Shown: positions 8,283 through 15,572 of the stretch, one piece after another
Layout of the letters: each line of letters opens with the position of its first letter
Position numbering within the stretch: position 1 is the first letter of the stretch
Assembly: GCA_045600965.1 (NCBI GenBank)
Contig: JAZRYW010000002.1
Location: 1 to 17,750, forward strand
DNA length: 17,750 bases
Reading direction: 5' to 3'
From: RGIG6374 sp045600965
Lineage (GTDB): Bacteria; Bacteroidota; Bacteroidia; Bacteroidales; UBA932
Notes under the pieces: model-generated
Database searches by the model: none
The model's input: the letters and a program-made list of their open reading frames with translations, nothing else
What the model was told of the DNA's origin: nothing
Program-made: the position numbers and the translations under genes

Positions 8283-9363
8283 AGACTGGACCGAAGAACT
8301 CCGCGATATGGTGGAAGACTTCGAGGTGTCCCCTTCCGAAGGCGCGTGGGAACGCCTTGAGGCGGATATGCGTCCTCGCAGGACAGTATGGTGGCCATTC
8401 GCCGCAACTGCAGCGGCGGCCTGCCTGCTGGCCTGGATTTTCCTCTTCAAGGGAACCGGCGGTGAGGAGCCGGTCACCGCTGTTGCACCCTCGGCACTGT
8501 CGATGGTGGAGGAGATTTCGGAAAGCCCTTCCGAAGAGCCGTCCGGGAACTTTGGTATGCAGGAGAAGATAGAGGAAGAGCCTGCATCCTCAGCGGAGGA
8601 ACAGGCAGCCGTCGAGGAGGAGCAGGCAGCGTCTGCTGAAGAACCGGCAGTCATAACGGAAGAACCGGAGGCCGTTGCGGAAGAACCCGCAGCCTTAGAG
8701 GAAAGTCCTGCAGATGTTCAGATGCCTTTCCGGCCTTCATTGCAGGACCCGGACGATATCTTTCCCGAGCCTCAACCGGTCCATACCGTAAGCAAGGCCC
8801 GCAGGAAGGTCAGCGTGACGGTGTCGGCGGGATGGTCCTTCGGAGGCGCCGGCAACGGGATCTATATTGCGCAGGCCGCACCGATGACCAAGGCCGCCGG
8901 CCAAGTGATGGATATAACGGAGGTCATCCGTCACAGCACTCCTTTCCGGAAAGCCATTGGACTTTCAATCCCCATAGCGGACATTCTTGACATAGGCACC
9001 GGTCTGGACCATCTCAGTCTCATTTCTGAGGTCGGACCCGGAAGCCAGCACCTGGAATGGCTCGGCATCCCCCTGCGGCTCGGCTGCCGTCTGGTCAGCA
9101 GAGGCCCCGCCTCCATCAATGTCGGGGCGGGCGTTTCCGGTGAGAAATGCATCTCCGCCTCCCTGCTCGGGATGAACTATAAAGAGCCTTTCCAATGGGC
9201 CGCCAATGTGGGCGCAGACTGCCGTGTACGGCTTTTCGGGCCCCTGAGTTTCAGCTTCACCCCCGAACTTTCATACTATTTCACGGATACCGTACTTCCC
9301 ACCTACAGGTCCGGCCATCCGTTGACGTTCTCCCTGCGGGCAGGGCTTTCATTGAATCTATAG
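8263..9363 (+). CDS. Membrane anti-sigma factor with C-terminal predicted outer-membrane barrel
   Basis: 366 aa in four parts. Residues 1-40 are a cytoplasmic segment (WTEELRDMVEDFE, then GAWERLE) typical of Bacteroidota proteins encoded directly after an ECF sigma factor, and are the presumed sigma-binding part. One membrane helix spans about 43-62. Residues about 68-152 are an acidic, Ala/Pro-rich low-complexity linker with repeated EEPA/EEQA units, long enough to cross much of the periplasm. From about 181 to the end are alternating polar/hydrophobic strands ending FSLRAGLSLNL, consistent with an outer-membrane beta-barrel. The gene overlaps the sigma gene by 20 nt. Role as anti-sigma is inferred from position and N-terminus; the barrel call is from strand pattern only. 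Confidence 0.75.
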   Translation: MERNIDKDWTEELRDMVEDFEVSPSEGAWERLEADMRPRRTVWWPFAATAAAACLLAWIFLFKGTGGEEPVTAVAPSALSMVEEISESPSEEPSGNFGMQEKIEEEPASSAEEQAAVEEEQAASAEEPAVITEEPEAVAEEPAALEESPADVQMPFRPSLQDPDDIFPEPQPVHTVSKARRKVSVTVSAGWSFGGAGNGIYIAQAAPMTKAAGQVMDITEVIRHSTPFRKAIGLSIPIADILDIGTGLDHLSLISEVGPGSQHLEWLGIPLRLGCRLVSRGPASINVGAGVSGEKCISASLLGMNYKEPFQWAANVGADCRVRLFGPLSFSFTPELSYYFTDTVLPTYRSGHPLTFSLRAGLSLNL

Positions 9364-9366
9364 GTT

Positions 9367-9861
9367 ATGAAAAAAGCATTACTGATAAGCATATCTCTGC
9401 TTGCCCTGGCATCCTGTTCCTACGAGAAGGGCGATATGGCTACGAATTACTGGCAAAGCGCGTTTGAAGACAGGGCATTCCTTGAGTTCTGCTATGAGAA
9501 CTTCGACTGCGAATTTCACGGCGGACCGCAGGCCGGATTTCTTTCCGGGAATGAGATTCAGGCCGTAAGGAGCATCGACTGCAGCAATCGCGGCATCCGT
9601 TCACTTGAGGGAATAGAGATATTCACCAACCTCGACACCCTGATATGCTCCGGCAACCTCATCTCCAGTCTCAATCTGTCACGGACAAACATCAAAGTGC
9701 TCTGGTGCAACCCTATGCAGGCTCCTGACGGGTCCAATCTGCTTGAATACCTTTTCATACGCAGGGGGCAGGAGATAGAGTTCATCACTTCCAACCGCGA
9801 CAAGGCCTCCCCAAGCCGCATTCCGGATCAGACCGTCATCATCGCAGTTCCTGCGAACTGA
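9367..9861 (+). CDS. Small lipoprotein with LRR-like segment
   Basis: A 164-aa predicted lipoprotein: signal peptide MKKALLISISLLALASC with lipobox Cys17. Residues about 60-120 contain leucine-rich-repeat-like units (IDCSNRGIRSLEGIEIF, TNLDTLICSGNLISSLNLS, TNIKVLWC), roughly three turns. Such repeats usually form a protein-binding surface. It follows the anti-sigma gene with a 3-nt gap and is the last gene of the four-gene unit, so it probably acts in the same envelope circuit, for example as a sensor or partner; its exact function is unknown. Confidence 0.78.
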   Translation: MKKALLISISLLALASCSYEKGDMATNYWQSAFEDRAFLEFCYENFDCEFHGGPQAGFLSGNEIQAVRSIDCSNRGIRSLEGIEIFTNLDTLICSGNLISSLNLSRTNIKVLWCNPMQAPDGSNLLEYLFIRRGQEIEFITSNRDKASPSRIPDQTVIIAVPAN

Positions 9862-9868
9862 TAACGTA

Positions 9869-9881
9869 TGACAATTTGTCA
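9869..9881. promoter_or_regulatory. Perfect palindrome TGACAATTTGTCA upstream of clpB
   Basis: TGACAA and TTGTCA are perfect inverted arms around one central T, 46 nt before the clpB ATG and just after the stop of the preceding lipoprotein gene. The size and symmetry suit a dimeric regulator. The regulator is unknown. Confidence 0.4.
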
Positions 9882-9882
9882 G

Positions 9883-9897
9883 TGGAACGCAATTTGA
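9883..9897 (+). promoter_or_regulatory. Possible sigma-54-like -24/-12 element for clpB
   Basis: The sequence TGGAACG-CAAT-TTGA resembles the sigma-54 consensus TGGCACG-N4-TTGC: GG and the -12 G are 10 nt apart as required, but one base of the -24 box and the final C of the -12 box are off. Its position after the palindrome fits an activator-dependent promoter. This is a weak match. Confidence 0.25.
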
Positions 9898-9903
9898 CTT
9901 TCC

Positions 9904-9925
9904 GCTTTCAGAGATAACTGAAAGC
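9904..9925 (+). promoter_or_regulatory. 8-bp hairpin directly before the clpB start codon
   Basis: GCTTTCAG and CTGAAAGC form a perfect 8-bp stem around the loop AGATAA. The stem ends 2 nt before the ATG at 9928, so in mRNA it would occupy the ribosome entry site. It could act as a heat-opened RNA switch or simply lower translation; the structure is seen, the role is inferred. Confidence 0.45.
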
Positions 9926-9927
9926 AT

Positions 9928-11979
9928 ATGGAAACGAAGAAATTTGAATTTTTAAGCAAGTACGCCATCGACCTCAACGACAGAGCGTCCAACGGCAAGC
10001 TGGATCCTGTAATAGGCCGTGATGATGAAATCCGCCGCGTACTGCAGATCCTAAGCAGGAGAACAAAGAACAACCCCATCCTCGTAGGTGAGCCGGGCGT
10101 GGGCAAGACCGCCATTTCAGAAGGGATAGCCACCAGAATAGTCAACGGAGACGTGCCTGAGAACCTCAAGACAAGAAGGGTCTTTTCACTTGATATGGGC
10201 GCCCTTATTGCGGGAGCCAAGTATCAGGGGGAATTCGAGGAGAGGCTGAAGGGCGTGGTGAAGGAGGTTGTGGAGAGCGACGGTGAAATCATTCTTTTCA
10301 TTGATGAGATACACACCCTCGTGGGTGCGGGCCGCACCTCCGGCGCGATGGATGCATCCAACATCCTCAAGCCTGCCCTGGCCCGCGGCGAACTGAGGAC
10401 CATAGGCTCCACCACCAACGACGAGTACCAGAAGTATTTCGAGCAGGACAAGGCCCTTGAAAGAAGGTTCCAGAAGGTGATGGTGGACGAACCTTCGCCG
10501 GCCGAATCGATAGCCATACTCCGAGGCCTGAAGGAAAAATATGAAAACCACCACCGCGTCAGCATAGAGGACGACGCCCTGATAGCGGCTGTCAACCTTT
10601 CACACCGCTACATCAACAACAGGTTCCTCCCCGACAAGGCGATAGACCTCGTGGACGAGGCCGCATCCAAACTGCGTCTGGAGATGAACTCCGTGCCGGA
10701 GCCCATAGCCGTTCTGAACAGCAGGATACGCCAGCTGGAAATAGAGAAGGAGGCTCTCAAGCGGGAAGGCACTTCCCTGAAGAGCGAAAAGCTCGATGAG
10801 GAACTGAACCGGAGCAAGCTTGAACGCGATGAACTGACCGCCAGATGGAACGAGGAGAAGGGAGTGGTGACCGAACTGAACAATCTCCGGCAGCAGGTGG
10901 AGGACCTCAAGCGGGAAGCGGCCATAGCCGAACGCTCAGGGGATTATGGCAAGGTTGCCGAAATCCGCTACGGTAAACTGGCATCCGCGCAACAGCGCAT
11001 CACCTCCCTCAATGAGAAGCAGGCGGCGGTGAAGGACCCCATCATCACCGAAGCCGTCACCCCCGAGGACATAGCCGAGATAGTCGCCCGCTGGACCGGC
11101 ATTCCCGTCAACAGGATGCTTGAAAGCGAAAAGGAGAAGCTCCTGAGGATGGAGGACGCCCTTCACAAGCGCGTGGTCGGACAGCAGGAAGCCATAACTG
11201 CCGTGTCTGATGCCGTCAGACGCAGCCGCGCAGGGCTGAGCAACGAACACCGGCCTATCGGATCCTTCCTCTTTCTGGGAAGTACGGGCGTAGGCAAGAC
11301 CGAACTTGCCAAGGCGCTTGCCGAATTCCTGTTCAACGACGAGTCGATGATGACCCGTATCGATATGAGCGAATATCAGGAGAGCCACACCGTAAGCCGC
11401 CTCATAGGAGCGCCTCCGGGATATGTCGGCTATGACGAGGGCGGGCAGCTCACCGAAGCAGTGAGACGCAAGCCATACAGCGTGATACTTCTCGACGAGA
11501 TTGAAAAGGCGCATCCCGACGTGTTCAACATCCTCCTGCAGGTGCTTGACGACGGACGTCTGACCGACAACAAGGGCCGCACCGTGGATTTCAAGAACAC
11601 CATATTGATAATGACCTCCAACCTCAAGGAAAGCGACCTGCGCCTCAGAATGAGGCCTGAATTCCTCAACCGCATAGACGAGATAACCGTCTTCAGCGCC
11701 CTGTCAAAGGATGACATACGCCAGATAGTCCGCATACAGACGGACATCCTCAAGAAGAAGCTCGAGGAGGACAACGTCAGCATAAGGTACACCACGGCCT
11801 TTGAGGATGATATGGTGGAGAACGGCTATGATCCGGAATACGGGGCGCGCCCTGTGAAGAGACTTATCCAGAGGGAACTTGTCAATCTTCTGGCAAAGGA
11901 GATCCTCGAGGGGCACATACACCGCGACAGTGCGATAACCGTTGATTGCATTGACGGACAGACTGTTCTCCGTCAGTAG
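9928..11979 (+). CDS. clpB: ClpB-like AAA+ disaggregase lacking the N-terminal domain
   Basis: 683 aa, against about 860 for a usual Bacteroidota ClpB. It begins where the first ATPase domain starts. D1 has Walker A GEPGVGKT (54-61), Walker B ILFIDE (122-127) and the arginines of ALERRFQ (179-180). A full-length charged coiled coil (M domain, about 268-385) identifies it as ClpB and not ClpA. D2 has Walker A GSTGVGKT (451-458), Walker B VILLDE (519-524), sensor TSN (563-565) and RPEFLNRIDE from 576. Only 10 residues separate TSN from RPEF, about 20 fewer than in E. coli ClpB, and there is no IGL/IGF ClpP-docking loop. ClpB works with DnaK/DnaJ to dissolve protein aggregates. No N-domain is encoded in the 66-nt spacer upstream. 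It may be a second, specialised paralogue. Confidence 0.9.
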   Translation: METKKFEFLSKYAIDLNDRASNGKLDPVIGRDDEIRRVLQILSRRTKNNPILVGEPGVGKTAISEGIATRIVNGDVPENLKTRRVFSLDMGALIAGAKYQGEFEERLKGVVKEVVESDGEIILFIDEIHTLVGAGRTSGAMDASNILKPALARGELRTIGSTTNDEYQKYFEQDKALERRFQKVMVDEPSPAESIAILRGLKEKYENHHRVSIEDDALIAAVNLSHRYINNRFLPDKAIDLVDEAASKLRLEMNSVPEPIAVLNSRIRQLEIEKEALKREGTSLKSEKLDEELNRSKLERDELTARWNEEKGVVTELNNLRQQVEDLKREAAIAERSGDYGKVAEIRYGKLASAQQRITSLNEKQAAVKDPIITEAVTPEDIAEIVARWTGIPVNRMLESEKEKLLRMEDALHKRVVGQQEAITAVSDAVRRSRAGLSNEHRPIGSFLFLGSTGVGKTELAKALAEFLFNDESMMTRIDMSEYQESHTVSRLIGAPPGYVGYDEGGQLTEAVRRKPYSVILLDEIEKAHPDVFNILLQVLDDGRLTDNKGRTVDFKNTILIMTSNLKESDLRLRMRPEFLNRIDEITVFSALSKDDIRQIVRIQTDILKKKLEEDNVSIRYTTAFEDDMVENGYDPEYGARPVKRLIQRELVNLLAKEILEGHIHRDSAITVDCIDGQTVLRQ

Positions 11980-11988
11980 TATTTTTGC

Positions 11989-11996
11989 TACTTTTG
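11989..11996 (+). promoter_or_regulatory. Bacteroidota -7 box (TACTTTTG)
   Basis: A perfect TAnnTTTG match ends 4 nt before the ATG at 12001. No good -33 TTG is seen at the usual distance. If active, transcription would begin at or very near the start codon, giving a leaderless or almost leaderless mRNA. Confidence 0.45.
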
Positions 11997-12000
11997 CAGT

Positions 12001-12507
12001 ATGAAAATCGACTTGCACAGACTTCCGGAAGGCTTCTCCCCGGCAGAGAGAGCCGAGCGCGCAAGAAACCTCTTTCTTGAGGGATACAATTGCTGTCAGG
12101 CAGTAGTGCTCGCCTTCGAGGACATCATAGAAGGGGCGGACCGGGAAAGCCTGGCGGCGCTCACTTCCGGATTCGGAGGCGGGATGGGCCGTATGCGTGA
12201 AGTCTGCGGAGCCGTTTCCGGAATGGTGTTCCTATCCGGCCTCATATCGCCTGCAACCATCCCCACCGACCTTCAGGCAAGAGGGGCCTGCTACGCGCTG
12301 GTGCAGAAGGCTGCAGCCTCCTTCAAGGAACATACCGGCAGCATAGTCTGCCGGGAGATCCTTGGGCTGAGGAACTGCACAAAGATGGAAAGTCCCTCTC
12401 CTTCGCCCAGAACGGAGGCCTATTACCACAACCGTCCCTGCGCAGGGCAGTGCGCCCTTGCCGCAGAGACGATTGCAATCAGGATGGCGGAGTACTCCGC
12501 GCAGTGA
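12001..12507 (+). CDS. C_GCAxxG_C_C family putative redox protein
   Basis: 168 aa. The cysteine signature of the C_GCAxxG_C_C family is present: GYNCCQAV (C31, C32), then FGGGMGRMREVCGAVSGM, followed by further cysteines in CREILGLRNC and NRPCAGQCALAAETI. Family members are small cytoplasmic proteins proposed to be redox-active or metal-binding; no reaction is established. There is no signal peptide. The gene lies 21 nt after clpB with its own possible -7 box, and its stop is 1 nt from the end of the convergent aldo/keto reductase gene, leaving no room for a terminator between them. Confidence 0.88.
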   Translation: MKIDLHRLPEGFSPAERAERARNLFLEGYNCCQAVVLAFEDIIEGADRESLAALTSGFGGGMGRMREVCGAVSGMVFLSGLISPATIPTDLQARGACYALVQKAAASFKEHTGSIVCREILGLRNCTKMESPSPSPRTEAYYHNRPCAGQCALAAETIAIRMAEYSAQ

Positions 12508-12508
12508 T

Positions 12509-13861
12509 CTAGTTTGCCTTCGCTATGTCTGCAACCTGCTGCAGATATTCGGGTATGCGCAGATGCTGAGGGCACTTGCGCAGGCAGGCGTTGCACTTCA
12601 CGCACGCATCGGCACGAGCCTCGAGAGGAATGGTCTTGTAGAGTTTGTAGAATTCCCTGCAGTTGCGCTTGAACTGCCTGTCACGCGGACCGTCCGTATC
12701 GGGAAGAGCGAGTTTGTCGCTGATGGTGTTGTAGACCGAGAAGTTGGCGGGAATGTCCACGCCCTTGGGGCAGGGCATACAGTAGCGGCATCCGGTGCAG
12801 GGGATATGGGGATTCGACTGATAGAGTTTCGCCATATCCATCATAAACTCGTTGTCCTCTTCGGTGAATGGTGTGAAACCGCTGAAAGTGGCGGTGTTCT
12901 CAACCAGCTGTTCCATATTGGACATTCCGCTCAGAACGCACATTACACCGGGGAATGAGCCTGCAAACTTCAATGCTGCGCCGGCGGGGCTGAGCCCGGG
13001 GAAGCGGTCGGCGATCCTTTCACGCAGACCTGCGCTTACGTTGGCAAGCGCGCCGCCCCTGACGGGTTCCATAACCACTACAGGTATGTTACGCTGCGCA
13101 AGCATATTGTAAAGTGTCTCGGCATCCGATCCGGGATTGTCGGGAGAGCCCTTCCAGTCGATGTAGTTCATCATTATCTGCACGAAATCCCACTGGACGC
13201 CGCAGTCGAGCAGTTCGGCAAGCAGATCGTTCGATCCGTGGAAGGAAAAGCCCAGGTGACGGATTGCACCCTTCTCTTTCTGCCGGATCAGCCAGTCGAG
13301 GACACCATTGTCCAGGAAACGGCTCTTGAACTCATCCTTTCCACCGATGGCGTGGAGAAGCATAAAGTCCACATAGTCTGTATGGAGGCGGACAAGGGAA
13401 CGGGTGAACATCGATTTTGCAGCCTCGAGGTCAGGCGCCTGATTTCCATAGGCGAAGTTGGACATCTTTGTGGCAATCAGATATGATTCACGGGGATGGC
13501 GGCTGAGAGCGTTGCCGGTGACTTCCTCGGACTGTCCGTATGCTGGAGCCGTATCGAAATAGTTGATACCGTGTTCAAGGGAATAATCAACCATCTTATT
13601 GACCTTTTCCTGATCCAGCTTGCCGTTCTCACCCTGAGGGAGACGCATACAGCCCAGACCGAGCAGGCTCACCGTTTCACCGAGCGAGGGCCATTCCCTC
13701 GTTTCCATACTGCCTCCCGAGGCCAGAGCCGCTGTTTCATTGGCCTTTTTCTTCTTCCTTCCTGAAAAGGGTTCTGCTGCTGCGAGCGGACCGGAAACGG
13801 CGATGGCCGCACCTGCGAGCATCATTGTCTTGAGTGCCTGACGGCGTGAAATTTCTTCCAT
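12509..13861 (-). CDS. Tat-exported aldo/keto reductase with two C-terminal 4Fe-4S motifs
   Basis: 450 aa. The N-terminus has a twin-arginine signal (SRRQALK, R6-R7, then an alanine-rich hydrophobic stretch), so it is probably exported folded with its cofactors. The reductase barrel follows from about residue 54 with the catalytic tetrad D103, Y108 (FDTAPAYG), K132 (ATKM) and H170 (LLHAIG). The C-terminus carries two ferredoxin-like clusters: C355/C358/C361/C364 (CTGCRYCMPCP) and C420/C423/C426/C430 (CVKCNACLRKCP). Substrate unknown; an electron-transferring oxidoreductase is the safest description. The KKKK run at 36-39 lies in the signal-to-barrel linker. It is downstream of the OmpA-like gene on the same strand, beyond a terminator hairpin. 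Confidence 0.92.
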   Translation of the reverse strand: MEEISRRQALKTMMLAGAAIAVSGPLAAAEPFSGRKKKKANETAALASGGSMETREWPSLGETVSLLGLGCMRLPQGENGKLDQEKVNKMVDYSLEHGINYFDTAPAYGQSEEVTGNALSRHPRESYLIATKMSNFAYGNQAPDLEAAKSMFTRSLVRLHTDYVDFMLLHAIGGKDEFKSRFLDNGVLDWLIRQKEKGAIRHLGFSFHGSNDLLAELLDCGVQWDFVQIMMNYIDWKGSPDNPGSDAETLYNMLAQRNIPVVVMEPVRGGALANVSAGLRERIADRFPGLSPAGAALKFAGSFPGVMCVLSGMSNMEQLVENTATFSGFTPFTEEDNEFMMDMAKLYQSNPHIPCTGCRYCMPCPKGVDIPANFSVYNTISDKLALPDTDGPRDRQFKRNCREFYKLYKTIPLEARADACVKCNACLRKCPQHLRIPEYLQQVADIAKAN

Positions 13862-13881
13862 ATTGTGATTTTGTTTACGAA

Positions 13882-13906
13882 AAGGGCCGGCTTCAGGCCG
13901 GCCCTT
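13882..13906 (-). terminator. Rho-independent terminator of the OmpA-like gene
   Basis: A perfect 10-bp GC-rich stem (AAGGGCCGGC/GCCGGCCCTT) with a 5-nt loop lies 18 nt after the stop of the minus-strand gene at 13925. On the minus strand the stem is followed by only a short T run (TTTTCG), so termination may be partial. It ends 20 nt before the aldo/keto reductase start, so that gene either relies on readthrough or has a promoter overlapping the hairpin. Confidence 0.75.
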
Positions 13907-13924
13907 CTGAAATGATTCTATAAA

Positions 13925-15457
13925 TTAGTAGTTTTCTCCTTTAAAATAGGTGTTGTTGAAGTTGAGGGCCTTTACCACTTCAAGGTTTTCAGTCGCTTCT
14001 TCAACATCCTGCTTTTCAGCCTTCTTGAAGTTGCGTTCAGCACGGTCTGCAAAGTTGGTCTTCACATCAACGCAACCATTGTCGTTGATAGCCTCGCTGA
14101 TAGTGGAGGTTGCCTTGCTCAGATACTGGACGGTCTTGTGATAGTCGGGAACGTTGTAGTAGTATTCGCCGGCGAGGTAGTTGAGTTCGGGGCAGTCAGG
14201 ATAAGTCTCGAGAGCCTTGAAGAGAACTTCAACCCACTTGTCAGAATACTTGTCGAGAGTCAGCAGAGTGCGGTAGTATTCACCTACGCAGATGTTTTCA
14301 GGATGTTCGTACATCACTGCGAGAACTTCTTCAGGTGAGTATTCCCTTACCTTGTATGCCACATCGACGTCGCTGAAACGTGCGCGGGGATAGAGAGTCT
14401 GGAAGAGATACCTGTAAGGAGCGCCCTTGGCCACTGCCTTGATTGCGGCTTCGCGCTTGTCAAGGTCTGCGTTGTTTGCCACTGCTGCCTTGAGAGCATC
14501 GCGGTTGTCAGCGATTGTAGCTTCCTGTGAGTTCTCGATTGCATCGATCACTGTTGCCCAGTATTCGCCGTCACCCTTGACATTGTAAACTTCTTCGGGG
14601 AAGTTGTAGTTCTGTGCGACGAGAGTCTTCATAGTCTTTGCACGACGGTCGGAGAGGCCCTGGTTGTAAGCGACGGTTGCTTCAGGAGATGCCCAGCCTT
14701 CGATGGTGATGTCCAGAACTTCGAAGTCACCTTCGTTGATGGTCTGCAGGAGAGCCATTGCGTCAGCGTTCTCGAAGTAAGTCTTGACGTTGCGGGTAAC
14801 GTTGACAGGGAAGTAGATTCTTGTGTGTTCGTGGCGGACAGCCAGATCCTTGATGTAGATGCTGGGTTCGTCAGTATATTCGGGACCCACGATACGGCCG
14901 TGCTGGTCGAATTCGGGATAAGCCCATACAGGATTGATTGCGAGAGGCTCGGTGCAGAAAGGAATGTTGCAGATGAAATCATCACCGAGGAATTCTGAAC
15001 CGCAGGGCTCAAGGCAGAGGGTGGTCTTGCACATAAGCTTCGCAGGGTTCATCCAGGTCTGCCAGGGAACTCTTACGGTATAGCTGACAATCTGATCAAC
15101 AGTGGGATCGACCACAACTCTGTTGGGGCAGCAGGTACCGCAGGTGGTCACGCCCATATAGTAGTAGTCGAGGTATGCCTTCTTTGCGGGGGACATAACG
15201 TCGAGAACTTCAAGTTTCTGAACGGTTTCGCCGTCCTCGGATGCGAGGTAGGGGGCGAACTTGATGTAAGTTGCATCATCGAAGGTGGCTGCGGGGATAT
15301 GTATGTCCATATCGATGACAACATCATCCTCCTCGATCATTGCGTTGTTGACAACAACATCCAGCCTGTTGTTGCAAATCTGTCTTTCAATGGTCTGAGC
15401 GTTCAGGCCAGTTGCAGTGAAGACGATTGATAAAGCAATAAGAAATAATCTTTTCAT
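13925..15457 (-). CDS. Exported OmpA-like protein with cysteine-rich N-terminal domain (Bacteroidales type)
   Basis: 510 aa. A Sec signal peptide covers residues 1-21 (ending GLNAQ). Residues about 22-235 resemble the DUF3868-type N-terminal domain of Bacteroidales outer-membrane or fimbria-associated proteins. Here it holds nine cysteines (C28, C106, C109, C110, C143, C148, C152, C163, C168), including a CGTCC cluster. Residues about 240-290 carry an OmpA-like segment (DITIEGWASPEATVAYN, LSDRRAKTM), likely for peptidoglycan contact. The remainder, with YPDCPELNYLAGEYYYN and the following helices, looks TPR-like. It has a consensus promoter and a terminator of its own, suggesting an independently expressed envelope protein. 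The family name is recognised with moderate certainty; no function is proven. Confidence 0.82.
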   Translation of the reverse strand: MKRLFLIALSIVFTATGLNAQTIERQICNNRLDVVVNNAMIEEDDVVIDMDIHIPAATFDDATYIKFAPYLASEDGETVQKLEVLDVMSPAKKAYLDYYYMGVTTCGTCCPNRVVVDPTVDQIVSYTVRVPWQTWMNPAKLMCKTTLCLEPCGSEFLGDDFICNIPFCTEPLAINPVWAYPEFDQHGRIVGPEYTDEPSIYIKDLAVRHEHTRIYFPVNVTRNVKTYFENADAMALLQTINEGDFEVLDITIEGWASPEATVAYNQGLSDRRAKTMKTLVAQNYNFPEEVYNVKGDGEYWATVIDAIENSQEATIADNRDALKAAVANNADLDKREAAIKAVAKGAPYRYLFQTLYPRARFSDVDVAYKVREYSPEEVLAVMYEHPENICVGEYYRTLLTLDKYSDKWVEVLFKALETYPDCPELNYLAGEYYYNVPDYHKTVQYLSKATSTISEAINDNGCVDVKTNFADRAERNFKKAEKQDVEEATENLEVVKALNFNNTYFKGENY

Positions 15458-15494
15458 ATGTGAGTTAATTATATTTGTTCCATTATAATTCGCC

Positions 15495-15525
15495 CAAAGT
15501 TAGTAATAATTTCACTTCACAACAA
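15495..15525 (-). promoter_or_regulatory. Bacteroidota promoter for the OmpA-like gene
   Basis: On the minus strand: a TTG at -33 (first of TTGTTG), 20 nt, then TAACTTTG, a perfect TAnnTTTG box (15495-15502). Expected start near 15488, giving a 5' leader of about 30 nt, AT-rich as usual for strong Bacteroidota genes. Confidence 0.75.
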
Positions 15526-15544
15526 TTTTTTTCAAAAAAAACCT

Positions 15545-15552
15545 TAATTTTG
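15545..15552 (+). promoter_or_regulatory. Bacteroidota -7 box (TAATTTTG) for the lipoprotein gene
   Basis: Perfect TAnnTTTG match, divergent from the OmpA-like gene promoter; the two -7 boxes are 42 nt apart so the promoters overlap back to back. No clear -33 TTG is seen on this strand. The leader would be about 15 nt. Confidence 0.55.
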
Positions 15553-15572
15553 CGGCAAATTTGAAGGATATG

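Noticed and set aside
8521..8712. DNA tandem repeat encoding the EEPA/EEQA linker
   Set aside because: The units vary in length and sequence and look like low-complexity protein evolution, not a true tandem DNA array.
12507..12509. Overlap or shared terminator between the convergent redox-protein and reductase genes
   Set aside because: The two stops are separated by a single base and no hairpin with a T run is visible; it is just tight convergent packing.
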